A DNA stretch of 34,568 nucleotides from a virus, in the IMG/VR virus record IMGVR_UViG_3300020456_000081, positions 1-34,568 of that record; one strand, 5' to 3'. The notes under the pieces were generated by a model. That model searched no databases. It was not told where the DNA came from and was given only the letters and a program-made list of their open reading frames with translations. Position 1 is the first letter of the stretch; every line of letters starts with the position of its first letter. Positions 1-8,137 of this stretch are shown one piece after another. A program made the position numbers and the translations under genes.

Positions 1-198
1 TATGTTTACACAAAACCTAACTTTGATCCTGCACCTAGAATAATACAAGAATGTAAGTGGTTAGGAAAAGAAGTGATTTATTTAAGAGATAAATCTATTA
101 AAGATGGTGGACCTATATATTGGGAAAGACCTGCAAAATGTTTAACTGAACAAAAAGATAAGATAGAAAATTTATTAAGATGGATAGAGAAGTTATAA
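1..198 (+). CDS. C-terminal fragment of an unknown protein (possibly a glycosyltransferase), cut by window edge
   Basis: An open frame runs from base 1 with no stop until the TAA at 196-198, giving 65 residues of a C-terminus. It contains the segments PAPRIIQECKWLGKEV and GGPIYWERP. This alternation of a small-residue loop, a helix and a short strand resembles the C-terminal half of GT-B glycosyltransferases, but the fragment is too short to assign. It overlaps the next gene by 19 bases, as the following genes overlap each other, so it belongs to the same operon. The start lies outside the window. The reading frame is fairly sure; the function is a guess from context. Confidence 0.6.
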   Translation, partial: YVYTKPNFDPAPRIIQECKWLGKEVIYLRDKSIKDGGPIYWERPAKCLTEQKDKIENLLRWIEKL

Positions 199-854
199 GC
201 GATACAAGTCCTATTTCTTTTTTTAGGCGTCCTAGAAATGGTATTAACGTTGATATTAGTTTTAGATGTCCTTTAGAATGTATGAGATGTCAAAGACAAA
301 CTAACTTTACATTTCATGGTAGAAAAGTATATGGTAAAGACGCAACAATGGATGAAGTAAAAAAATTAGCAGCTCACTTTACACAATTAAATTTTTGTGG
401 TCAGTTATCTGATCCTGTTCACCATCCTAAATTCCCAGAGATATTAGAGTATTTGTATAAGAATGGTAATGAGGCTTCAATACATAATGCGTCATCAGCT
501 AAATCAGAAAAATTTTATATAAAATGTTTTGAGGCACATCCTGACGCAAAATGGATATTTGGTATAGATGGTATGCCAGAAGAAAGTAGTATGTATAGAG
601 TTAACCAAGATGGTGAAAAACTATTTAAAATAATGTTAAAGTCAAAAGAGTATCTAACAAAATCACCATCATGGCAATATATCGTGTTTAGTTATAATGA
701 ACACAATATACAAAAGGCAAAAGACCTTGCAAAAAAACATGGTCTTATGATGATTATGTTACACTCGTCAAGGTGGATGGCTGAAAGTGATCCATTAAGA
801 CCTAAATCAACAGAATACAATTTACAATTTCAAGGTTATACTAGAGATGAGTAA
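180..854 (+). CDS. Radical SAM core protein lacking its own C-terminal auxiliary cluster domain
   Basis: 224 residues. The radical SAM signature CX3CX2C is seen as Cys30, Cys34 and Cys37 (FRCPLECMRC), which should bind the [4Fe-4S] cluster that cleaves S-adenosylmethionine. The GGEP-like position is replaced by FCGQLSDP. The protein is short for the family and ends before any SPASM/twitch-type cysteines; these appear in the next gene, which starts 8 bases before this stop (ATGAGTAA overlap). It is clearly paralogous to the protein at 31461-32231, sharing FCGQ(L/I)SDP, WQY(I)(V/I)F.YNEH and the following helix. The substrate is unknown. The operon context of sugar and transferase enzymes suggests modification of a sugar or small metabolite. 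A sequencing frameshift splitting one gene is unlikely because the right-hand paralogue is also split, in a different gene order. Confidence 0.88.
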   Translation: MDREVISDTSPISFFRRPRNGINVDISFRCPLECMRCQRQTNFTFHGRKVYGKDATMDEVKKLAAHFTQLNFCGQLSDPVHHPKFPEILEYLYKNGNEASIHNASSAKSEKFYIKCFEAHPDAKWIFGIDGMPEESSMYRVNQDGEKLFKIMLKSKEYLTKSPSWQYIVFSYNEHNIQKAKDLAKKHGLMMIMLHSSRWMAESDPLRPKSTEYNLQFQGYTRDE

Positions 855-1215
855 GTATAAAGGCAAATTTGTTGCTCAATGTATGAATGGTAAAATGCAA
901 TTGGCTATGAACAATAGAGGTGTTTTAATGCCTTGTTGTTGGTGTGACCATGAGCATACGTTAAGTACGCCTTTGTTTAAGAAGATGGAAAAAGTTAGTA
1001 AAGTAGCAGAAGCAGATAGTATTGAAGATATATTATTTTCAGATGAATGGCTAGAGTTTGAAAAGATAATGAGAGAAGGTGAGGCAGGCGATACAAGTAG
1101 AGTACCTGAAAATTGCATGTATCATTGTAGTGGTAGAGGTGAAGATGAAGAAAAAGTTAAAATAGAACATCACATAGACGAAATAGGAGAGTCGATAAAC
1201 AAACATAAAGCATGA
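847..1215 (+). CDS. Stand-alone cysteine-rich SPASM-like partner of the radical SAM protein
   Basis: 122 residues with cysteines at 12, 30, 31, 33, 90 and 94, arranged C-x17-CCWC-...-CX3C. The order and spacing resemble the auxiliary Fe-S cluster (SPASM-like) domain that normally follows the barrel in one polypeptide. Here it is a separate gene, translated from an ATG inside the end of the radical SAM gene, so the two are probably made together and may form a complex. Two related proteins (CCW and CX3C motifs) occur at 30711-31028 and 31010-31333. The Asp/Glu-rich middle and charged, cysteine-free C-terminal tail carry no further motif. An Fe-S or zinc-binding role is inferred from the cysteines. 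The antisense reading frame over this gene is a shadow. Confidence 0.85.
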   Translation: MSKYKGKFVAQCMNGKMQLAMNNRGVLMPCCWCDHEHTLSTPLFKKMEKVSKVAEADSIEDILFSDEWLEFEKIMREGEAGDTSRVPENCMYHCSGRGEDEEKVKIEHHIDEIGESINKHKA

Positions 1216-1958
1216 AAAAATATTTAATAGTAAGTGGTTGTAGTTGGGGTGATCCTAACTTTATTTCAGCAGAACATCCTGATATGGATACGTCTTGGAA
1301 AATGTGGCCTGAAATATTAGCAGAGAAGTTAGATATGCAACTTATAAATCTTTGTAAATCAGGACAAGGACAAGAATATATCTATAGCTCATTGATTGAT
1401 AGATTACAAACTATACCTACTAATCAAATAGGATTAATGATAGCTGCATGGTCAACAGCACCTAGACGTGATTATCAAATGTCAGGATTTCAAACAAGAA
1501 AACAATTATGGACTGCCGATCAATTTGATTGGCGTGGTTGTATTGAATATTGGATAGATAGAAGTATGAGATATTATTACTCGTTTCAATCTGTTATGGA
1601 ATTACACCGAATACCTTACAGACAAATACAAATGGTTCACTTGTACACAGGTTATATGTGGGAACAATTAAAAAAAAGATCAGGTCATCCTACACATAAA
1701 GATAATGAAGACCTTTTACAAGGTGATGACTATGTATTTAAACAAGAGTATAAAAAAATGTGCAAAGAACAAATATTAAGTAATCCTTATTATAATAAAA
1801 TAAATAAAAACTTTATTGATTGGGATAGAGTTAGCATACCAAGTGAAGTCAATAGATTAGGACCTAATTATATAGAAAGAATATCAGAAAGAGATAAACA
1901 TCCAAATGAAAACGGCCAAAAACAGATAGCGAGGTTAATATATGACAGGTTGGGATAG
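1212..1958 (+). CDS. SGNH/GDSL-like hydrolase or acyl-esterase
   Basis: 248 residues. The N-terminal strand and turn SGCSWGD (residues 8-14) matches the GCSxT/GDS block I of SGNH hydrolases, with Ser11 as the likely nucleophile. A glycine-containing block (KSGQGQEYIY) follows near residue 50, and the C-terminal DKHPNENGQ gives the Asp228-x-His230 pair of block V. Members of this superfamily add or remove acyl groups on sugars, lipids or peptides. No signal peptide is visible, so it should act in the cytoplasm. It starts in an ATGA overlap with the preceding gene and overlaps the aminotransferase by 17 bases. O-acetyl or acyl editing of an operon-made sugar is a plausible role, not shown. Confidence 0.78.
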   Translation: MKKYLIVSGCSWGDPNFISAEHPDMDTSWKMWPEILAEKLDMQLINLCKSGQGQEYIYSSLIDRLQTIPTNQIGLMIAAWSTAPRRDYQMSGFQTRKQLWTADQFDWRGCIEYWIDRSMRYYYSFQSVMELHRIPYRQIQMVHLYTGYMWEQLKKRSGHPTHKDNEDLLQGDDYVFKQEYKKMCKEQILSNPYYNKINKNFIDWDRVSIPSEVNRLGPNYIERISERDKHPNENGQKQIARLIYDRLG

Positions 1959-2997
1959 AGAATATCTAGCAAATAAAAATGAATATTTAAAACTTTTTGA
2001 TAATGTTATGCAAAAAGAAAACGAAAGAAACGTAGAGTTTTTAGAAAAACGTATTGCAAAAACTATTGGTAGAAAATTTGCAGTTGCAGTAAATAGTGGT
2101 ACAGACGCTTTACATTTTTCACTTATCGTAAACAATATAGGACCTGGTGATGAGGTATTAGTTACAAACTTTTCTTGGATATCTTCAGCGTCAGTTGTAT
2201 CAATGGTAGGTGCAACGCCTGTATTCTGTGACGTAGATTTAGAAACAAATCATATATCAGTTGATAGTATGAAACGTATGTATTCAGATAAAGTAAAAGC
2301 AATTATATATCCACACTTGTTTGGTAATATATCTGACATGCAATATATTCAAAAGTTTTGTGAAGAAAAAAATATAAAACTTATAGAGGATGCTTGTCAA
2401 TCGTTTGGTGCAAATAGAAATGGTCAATATGCAGGTACATATGGCGATGTTTCAACATTAAGTTTTAATGCAAACAAACCAGTTGCAGGATTGGCTGGGG
2501 GTGGTGCGTTTCTTACAGATAATAAAGAAGAAGCGAATTTAGTTAGAAAGTTAAGAAGACACGGCAACAATGAAGTACTAGGATATAACTCTAAAATGTT
2601 AGCAATCAATGCTGAGTTTATTAATTTTAGAATGGACAAAATGCACGAATGGCAAGATATGAGATTTAGAGTTGCAAAAAGATATACTAATAATCTAAAA
2701 GATTTACCTGTGACTATACCACATGTAGATGAAGTGGTAAATCATTGTTATCACAAATACGTAATTAGATTAGAAAACAAAGAAACTAGGGATAATTTAC
2801 AGAAAAGACTTAACGCTAATGTACATTATCCTAAACCTATATCAGAAAACCCTATGTATAAATCTATTCTAAATAGGAAAGATAACTGCTTGAATAGTCA
2901 ATTAATATGTGATACAATATTAACATTGCCTATTCATCCATATTTAACAGATGATGAGATTGATAAAACTTGTACAAGTATAATGATGACGGTATGA
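1942..2997 (+). CDS. DegT/DnrJ/EryC1/StrS family PLP-dependent sugar aminotransferase
   Basis: 351 residues, near the usual 360-400 of the family. It shows the cofactor and substrate motifs of fold-type I sugar aminotransferases: NSGTDAL (51-57), the EDACQSFGA block (149-157) and SFNANKPVAG with Lys179 as the expected PLP Schiff-base lysine, followed by GGGAF. The family transfers an amino group, usually from glutamate, to a keto-sugar nucleotide to make amino-deoxy sugars. The gene overlaps its neighbours by 17 and 4 bases. It is the strongest pointer to amino-sugar synthesis in this operon. No sugar dehydratase is visible next to it; the epimerase at 9154-9882 or host enzymes might supply the keto-sugar. 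Confidence 0.93.
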   Translation: MTGWDREYLANKNEYLKLFDNVMQKENERNVEFLEKRIAKTIGRKFAVAVNSGTDALHFSLIVNNIGPGDEVLVTNFSWISSASVVSMVGATPVFCDVDLETNHISVDSMKRMYSDKVKAIIYPHLFGNISDMQYIQKFCEEKNIKLIEDACQSFGANRNGQYAGTYGDVSTLSFNANKPVAGLAGGGAFLTDNKEEANLVRKLRRHGNNEVLGYNSKMLAINAEFINFRMDKMHEWQDMRFRVAKRYTNNLKDLPVTIPHVDEVVNHCYHKYVIRLENKETRDNLQKRLNANVHYPKPISENPMYKSILNRKDNCLNSQLICDTILTLPIHPYLTDDEIDKTCTSIMMTV

Positions 2998-3311
2998 AAA
3001 TAATAATTAGTCCTGACATAACCACATTTTGCTATATTGATGAACATGATAATATGGTTGATATAACAGATCAGATACCATACAGATTAAGAGAATTTGT
3101 AAAACGAATGAAGTTTATCTTTGACGATAAAATAATCATAGACAGGTCTTATACAGAAAAAGAAAATGAAGATGTTTACGAGTATCTTATAGAGAAAGCT
3201 TATGAAACAAAAGATTATTGTTTCAAAAAAACTAAATTTAAACCTAGACCTAAAGAAAAATTGTTAATTGCATTTAATAAATTATTCTTTAATAAATTTG
3301 ATAATAGATGA
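2994..3311 (+). CDS. Small protein of unknown function
   Basis: 105 residues starting MKIIISPDITTF. I chose the ATG at 2994 because it forms an ATGA overlap with the aminotransferase stop, the junction type used elsewhere in this operon; an in-frame TTG at 2970 would lengthen it by eight residues without better support. The protein is rich in Lys, Asp and Glu, has two isolated cysteines and no recognisable motif, and ends in a basic segment (KTKFKPRPKEK). It lies between the aminotransferase and a radical SAM gene, with a 4-base overlap at each end, so it is probably an accessory or small domain of this pathway. No function is assigned. Confidence 0.7.
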   Translation: MKIIISPDITTFCYIDEHDNMVDITDQIPYRLREFVKRMKFIFDDKIIIDRSYTEKENEDVYEYLIEKAYETKDYCFKKTKFKPRPKEKLLIAFNKLFFNKFDNR

Positions 3312-4162
3312 TTAATTTAAAAGAAATACAACAGAATTATTTGGCGATAGATTTTTTTATGTCTATGTCTTGTAATAAAGATTGTCATTATTGTACATCA
3401 TACACTTTAGAGATGAGAAATTTGACGGTTGACCTTGACTTTTTAAAACGAGTATTACATTATTTAAGAAATTATAAAATACGTGTTTGTTTACTAGGTG
3501 GTGAACCTGGTCTAATAAAAAATTTAGATGATGTTATTGCTGAAGTAAAAAAGAATCCTAATCACGTGCCTTCAGTACTTTCAAACTCTTTTGTACGTAA
3601 AAGATATCCACATATACTAAAAGATCCTGATATACTTTATGTTGAACATAACATATTAGATTTTTACGAAGACGGAATTAAAAAACTAGGTAATTTAGAT
3701 AAGTTAGCACCTTATGGTTTTATACAACCAAATGAATATAACAATTACAATCTATGTGTAAAAACACCTAATTACTTTAAATACAAAGATAAGTTTCCTG
3801 AAGAAATGAAAATGTTAAATCATAAAAACACAATGTGGAAATCATTTAATGGTAGAACACCTAATAAAGATGATGTATTAGCAGTACACACTCAAGCTGC
3901 AGAAATAGATCGTAAGATGTGTGCTGCTTTTCCTATGGTGCCTGTTATTGATTTTGAGAAAAGACATATAGTACATTGTAGTAAAAAGTTTGCTAACAAT
4001 CCTATTGTTTCAAGGAACTTTGAGATCACACAAGAAAACATAGACAAGATGATGAATTTTAGATTATTTAAATATGAGAACTATTGTAAAACATGTATGG
4101 AATGGGTAGAACCTAAAGGTCACTTTCCATTATCAAAATATGAGGCTATACTAAATGAATAA
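3308..4162 (+). CDS. Radical SAM protein with its own C-terminal SPASM-like cysteines
   Basis: 284 residues. Cys22, Cys26 and Cys29 (SCNKDCHYC) form the CX3CX2C cluster motif, and GGEP at 64-67 is the canonical SAM-binding motif. The C-terminal third has cysteines in KMCAAFPM, IVHCSKK and YCKTCMEW, an arrangement that recalls the separate small proteins at 847-1215 and 30711-31333, here fused to the core. It has a 4-base overlap upstream and an 8-base overlap with the carbamoyltransferase downstream. The substrate is unknown; a sugar or carbamoylated intermediate would fit the neighbours. It differs in sequence from the other two radical SAM proteins in the window, so it is a separate subfamily. 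Confidence 0.88.
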   Translation: MINLKEIQQNYLAIDFFMSMSCNKDCHYCTSYTLEMRNLTVDLDFLKRVLHYLRNYKIRVCLLGGEPGLIKNLDDVIAEVKKNPNHVPSVLSNSFVRKRYPHILKDPDILYVEHNILDFYEDGIKKLGNLDKLAPYGFIQPNEYNNYNLCVKTPNYFKYKDKFPEEMKMLNHKNTMWKSFNGRTPNKDDVLAVHTQAAEIDRKMCAAFPMVPVIDFEKRHIVHCSKKFANNPIVSRNFEITQENIDKMMNFRLFKYENYCKTCMEWVEPKGHFPLSKYEAILNE

Positions 4163-5669
4163 AATATATGCAGTTGCTTTAAATTTACACGATCACAATA
4201 CCTATGATGGTGTACATCATAATCAAAGAGAAAGACACACACGATTTAAACATAACTTACCATACAAGGCAGAGGCATATGCTCATCAATCAGATATACT
4301 TAACGTAAGTGATTATACCTTGAATGATGAGTTTACTGAAGATTATTTTAAAAAACCAGATGACGCTATACTAGCATTTACATATACGTTTGGTGGCATT
4401 AGAAAATCAAAACAAGAATTATTAGATACAGTACTTAAAGGCCATGATAAAATATTTGAATACGATCCTAAAAAATTATGGGATCACTATTACAAAGATG
4501 ATATTTACTTCATAGATCATCATCAATCACACGCCGCTTATGCACTTATCAATTCAGGTTATGAAGAGTCTGATATACTTGCGATAGATGGTATAGGTTC
4601 TAAATTTAGATGTGTATTCTTTGACAAAGAGCAAAACTTAATTGATCTATCAGATAAGTTACCTATTGGTTGGTTATGGAATCACATGTCAGGCCTTACA
4701 GGTTTTGGTACACTTGGTGCAAGTAAACTTATGGGTAAAGTAGGATATGGTAAGTTTAGTAGATATTACTATAATATGTTTGAAATAATACTAGATGGTC
4801 CTATTACTGAAAAAAAACAAGAACATTTTAAAATGATTGATATACAAACGCATGGTGTAGATGACTTGGCATATACATTACAAAAATTTACTTTAGATAG
4901 AATAAAAGAACATGTATATCCATTAAAGACTTGTGATAACTTATGTATTGCAGGTGGCGTTGCTTACAATGGTTACATGAATGAAGAATTTACTAAACAT
5001 TATAAAAATGTATTTGTACCACCTGCTGTTGGTGATGAAGGACAGGCTATTGGTGCATATCAACACGCTGATTTTGTCTTAAATGAAAATATACATAAAT
5101 CAGAATTGTATGCTGGTAAAAAGTATGAGTATGTAGGAGTAGAAAAAGTAAATTACAAAGAAGTGGCACAAGCAATTGCTGATGGTAAAATAGTAGGTTG
5201 GTTTCAAGGTAAATCAGAAAGTGGTAATCGTGCATTAGGTAACAGGTCAATACTTGCAGACCCACGTAATCCTGATATAAAAGAAATTATTAATAACACA
5301 ATAAAATTAAGAGAAGACTTTAGACCTTTTGCACCTGTAGTATTAGAAGAACACTACAAAGAATATTTTGATACAAGAGGTGGTCCTAGTCCTTATATGT
5401 CTAGGATATGTAAAGTAAAAACTAAACTAGTGCCTGGTGTTACACACGTTGATAATACGGCTAGAATACAAACTATAAATAGGAATGATAATGAAAAGTT
5501 TTATGATATAGTGAACGAGTTTTATAAGATAACAGGCATACCTATGTTACTCAATACGAGTTTCAATTGCCAAGAGCCAATCGTAGAAGCACCTCATCAC
5601 GCATTAAGAACTTTTAGAAGAACTGCTTTAGATTTGCTCGTTATAAATGAATGGATTATAAGAAAATGA
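4155..5669 (+). CDS. NodU/CmcH/TobZ-type O-carbamoyltransferase
   Basis: 504 residues. The N-terminal Kae1/ASKHA-like domain is marked by DHHQSHAAYA (121-130, metal-binding His122/123/126 region), DGIGSK (145-150), and later AGGVAYNG and PAVGDEGQAIGA. The C-terminal carbamoyltransferase domain has GNRALGNRSILADPR, DFRPFAPVVL and the NTSFN motif. Family members transfer carbamoyl from carbamoyl phosphate, with ATP, to a hydroxyl group of a sugar or antibiotic (NodU on Nod factors, TobZ on tobramycin). Some are slightly longer, but all key blocks are present and the gene looks intact. The acceptor is presumably made by neighbouring genes. It overlaps both neighbours (8 and 19 bases). Confidence 0.95.
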   Translation: MNKIYAVALNLHDHNTYDGVHHNQRERHTRFKHNLPYKAEAYAHQSDILNVSDYTLNDEFTEDYFKKPDDAILAFTYTFGGIRKSKQELLDTVLKGHDKIFEYDPKKLWDHYYKDDIYFIDHHQSHAAYALINSGYEESDILAIDGIGSKFRCVFFDKEQNLIDLSDKLPIGWLWNHMSGLTGFGTLGASKLMGKVGYGKFSRYYYNMFEIILDGPITEKKQEHFKMIDIQTHGVDDLAYTLQKFTLDRIKEHVYPLKTCDNLCIAGGVAYNGYMNEEFTKHYKNVFVPPAVGDEGQAIGAYQHADFVLNENIHKSELYAGKKYEYVGVEKVNYKEVAQAIADGKIVGWFQGKSESGNRALGNRSILADPRNPDIKEIINNTIKLREDFRPFAPVVLEEHYKEYFDTRGGPSPYMSRICKVKTKLVPGVTHVDNTARIQTINRNDNEKFYDIVNEFYKITGIPMLLNTSFNCQEPIVEAPHHALRTFRRTALDLLVINEWIIRK

Positions 5670-6499
5670 TAGAAAGAGAAAATTTAAAATATCTAAAAAA
5701 TATTGTTGACTTACAAAATAAAAATGTAAACTATAGAACACTTGACGATATTGTTTATTGTATAAAAGAGGACGATCAGTTTGGTTTTATGCACAATATT
5801 TTAAGTGCTACAAATGATAAACTAGATTATAGATTACTTGATAATGTATTGACTACAATTAAAAAAGAGTCAGATGTTGAGAATATTCTCATGGATTCAT
5901 TTAGTACACCACAAGTAAATGCTAAAATGAATATTATAAATCACGTAGATAAACTAGGTTTAATAAATGAACAATCTGAAATAGTTATATTTGCAGGTTG
6001 GTTTGGTAGTATTTTTGTACCAGCGCTAGCGCCAAGAGTTAAAAAGATAACTTTGATTGATATGGACGAAAGGGTTATTAATGTTGCAAAAAATAGATTA
6101 TTTATGGACTATGAAAACGTAGAGTTTATAGTAGGTGATATATTTGAAACATTTAAAAAAGAATACGAAACTACTGATCTATTCATTAATACTTCTTGTG
6201 AACATATGAGACCTATGTCTGAATGGGGGCCTAAAGGACCTAGATCATTATACAAAGACTCGCCATTTGGCGAACCAGTTACACGTAAAGTACCATGGTG
6301 GACTAGAATGAAAAAAGGCGCTCATTTTGCTTTTCAATCAAACGATATGTTTAATATTGATACACATATAAATTGTGTAAATGATATAAATGAGTTTGAA
6401 AGACAGTTACCTGAAAATGCAAAAGTTAAAGTTAAAGATGAAATTAATGATGAAAGAGGAACAAGATTTACGTTAATAGGTGAAATATGCAAAGAGTAG
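5651..6499 (+). CDS. Class I SAM-dependent methyltransferase-like protein
   Basis: 282 residues. A Rossmann-type nucleotide-binding stretch runs from about residue 110: IVIFAGWFGS (motif I, glycine-poor variant), ITLIDMDE at about 133-140 (the acidic residue that would hold the SAM ribose), then FIVGDIFE and LFINTSCEHM. The first 100 residues have no known motif, are helical in character and rich in Asn and Asp. The protein probably methylates a product of the operon; N- or O-methyl transfer cannot be told apart. It starts 19 bases inside the carbamoyltransferase and overlaps the next gene by 13. The fold call is reasonably firm; catalytic activity is inferred because motif I is divergent. 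Confidence 0.72.
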   Translation: MDYKKMIERENLKYLKNIVDLQNKNVNYRTLDDIVYCIKEDDQFGFMHNILSATNDKLDYRLLDNVLTTIKKESDVENILMDSFSTPQVNAKMNIINHVDKLGLINEQSEIVIFAGWFGSIFVPALAPRVKKITLIDMDERVINVAKNRLFMDYENVEFIVGDIFETFKKEYETTDLFINTSCEHMRPMSEWGPKGPRSLYKDSPFGEPVTRKVPWWTRMKKGAHFAFQSNDMFNIDTHINCVNDINEFERQLPENAKVKVKDEINDERGTRFTLIGEICKE

Positions 6500-7425
6500 T
6501 TTACAGTTTATACATTGATATACCAAAAGAAGAAATAGATATATTTGATAAAAATTTACTTAAAGAAGGTGATACACCTATTAATATTAATACGAAAAAT
6601 AAATTTAAAATACATTATGGTCAACTTTGTGCTTGTAAAGAATATTATGCTAAAGAAATAGGTGCCGACTTTAAAATGTTTGAGTACGGTCCTGATTATA
6701 TTGTATATTCAAATCAACTAAAAGAAAAGTATCCTTATCTTACAACTTACAATATAATAAACTTTTACAAAATACATTTAATGTATCAACTAGGTAAAAC
6801 CTATGATGAAATTTTATATTTAGATTTTGATGTAGTGCCTCTAAAAAATGATAACTTCTTTGAACATTGGGATCTCACAAAAGGTATTGCAGTTTTAAAT
6901 AATAACGATAGAACGATACCGATTGAAAGGGTAACTGATACATCACAAACAATAAGAAGTCCATCATCAAAATATTTCAATGCTCAGGCAATGTTATTTG
7001 AAAAAGGTTTAAGTACAAAAAATGATGTTATCAATACAGGTATAGTAGGTATCAATAAAGAACATTTAGATAAATTAGATTATTTTAATCACTTTGAAGA
7101 TAATCTTACAATGATGAAACATTTAAAAATACAAACAAGAGAAGAAGTAATATTTCCAGATGATGAAACTGGAGAAGTTAAAATAAGAAAACATAACGAC
7201 AAGTATGTTACCAATATATTTCCTGATAAGGTAAGACAATACTTTGGTTGGGATAATGAAACATTATTTTCAGTTAAATTAAAAGAAAACAAAGTGCCTG
7301 TACAATGGTTAGACGATAAGTGGCATTACTTTCTATCTAGTCAAGGTTTTATACCTAAAGAAACTATATTAGTCCACGCTATCAATAAAGATTTTGACTT
7401 GTGTTGGAGAAGGTATAATGCTTAA
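6487..7425 (+). CDS. DxD glycosyltransferase-like protein
   Basis: 312 residues. YLDFDVVPL carries Asp113-x-Asp115, preceded by a helix (NFYKIHLMYQLGKTYDEI). This is the GT-A arrangement in which the DxD motif holds the metal and nucleotide sugar. NTGIVGINKEHL and a late HAINKDFDLCW segment (the C-terminal His is also common in these enzymes) fit the same fold. No membrane segment or signal peptide is seen. It starts with a 13-base overlap. It is the longest of three consecutive DxD proteins, which could act in series on one glycan. The donor sugar and acceptor are unknown. Confidence 0.72.
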   Translation: MQRVVYSLYIDIPKEEIDIFDKNLLKEGDTPININTKNKFKIHYGQLCACKEYYAKEIGADFKMFEYGPDYIVYSNQLKEKYPYLTTYNIINFYKIHLMYQLGKTYDEILYLDFDVVPLKNDNFFEHWDLTKGIAVLNNNDRTIPIERVTDTSQTIRSPSSKYFNAQAMLFEKGLSTKNDVINTGIVGINKEHLDKLDYFNHFEDNLTMMKHLKIQTREEVIFPDDETGEVKIRKHNDKYVTNIFPDKVRQYFGWDNETLFSVKLKENKVPVQWLDDKWHYFLSSQGFIPKETILVHAINKDFDLCWRRYNA

Positions 7426-8137
7426 GATATGTACGGTATACTTTGATGGTTTTTACACACCTGATTACGTTGAAAGACTACACGATAGTTTACGTAAACA
7501 CTCATCAATAGACTTTGAGTTTGTATGTTTAAGTGATACAGATGTCAAAGCAGATGTAGTCCTACCTTATAATCACAATAGTAATATAGTAAAACATTGG
7601 CACAAACTAAAATTTTTTAGTCCTCAATTTGCATATCAGAATCCAGGTGATGATATAATCATTATGGATATAGATCAACTTATAGTAAACAATGTAGATG
7701 AATTACTAGGTCGTCCTGTATCAGATAATGAACTATTAACATATGGTCAATGGTGGGAAAACAAACTAGGTATTAATGGTGGTTTCTATAAGTTTAAATC
7801 AGGCAGTTTAAAATATGTATGGGATGACTTTGCACTCAATCCTGAATATTGGCAATTACATTTCTATAACGAAGGCACCGTACATAAGAAATATTATGGC
7901 GAACAAAATTATGTTAAATGGAAAATATTAGAACATAAAGCAAAATTATCTAAAACACCTAGTCAATGGATAGCAAAATATACAGATGACTTTGCAGAAA
8001 ACTTAAAACTAAATCAAATGTACATGCAAAAATTCAATACTGATTTTATGATATTAGATAAAGAAGTCAACGAGAAACTAAAAGTTATACATTTTACAGG
8101 AGTAGGAAGAAAAATAAATGCGGATTATTTGTTGTAG
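7418..8137 (+). CDS. DxD glycosyltransferase-like protein, paralogue of the next gene
   Basis: 239 residues from the ATG at 7418, which has a GGAGAAGG ribosome binding site at 7406-7413 and an 8-base overlap with the previous stop. An upstream in-frame TTG (7394) is not needed. IIIMDIDQL holds Asp84-x-Asp86. A WW pair, an N-G motif, a Gly, and Y-V-W-D-D-F follow at about residues 112-138 and are also found in the 188-aa protein downstream. The early HKLKFFSP helix and the late VIHFTGVGR (His near the C-terminus) fit GT-A enzymes. Cytoplasmic, with no membrane segment. It overlaps the next gene by 20 bases. Confidence 0.7.
   Translation: MLKICTVYFDGFYTPDYVERLHDSLRKHSSIDFEFVCLSDTDVKADVVLPYNHNSNIVKHWHKLKFFSPQFAYQNPGDDIIIMDIDQLIVNNVDELLGRPVSDNELLTYGQWWENKLGINGGFYKFKSGSLKYVWDDFALNPEYWQLHFYNEGTVHKKYYGEQNYVKWKILEHKAKLSKTPSQWIAKYTDDFAENLKLNQMYMQKFNTDFMILDKEVNEKLKVIHFTGVGRKINADYLL

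Noticed and set aside
180-1215. Sequencing frameshift as explanation of the split radical SAM gene
   Set aside because: The start of the second gene forms a normal ATG overlap as elsewhere in the operon, and the right-hand locus has its cysteine proteins upstream and duplicated, which no frameshift explains.
2970-2993. TTG start extending the 105-aa gene
   Set aside because: The ATG at 2994 forms the ATGA overlap seen at other operon junctions; the extension adds only residues coded inside the aminotransferase end.
5474-5481. TATAAATA on plus inside the carbamoyltransferase gene
   Set aside because: Lies within coding sequence with no nearby gene start; expected by chance in DNA this AT-rich. 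It is also a caution for the late promoter calls.
7394-7417. TTG start extending the 239-aa glycosyltransferase-like gene
   Set aside because: The ATG at 7418 has a GGAGAAGG site at a good distance and the homologous strand begins right after it.
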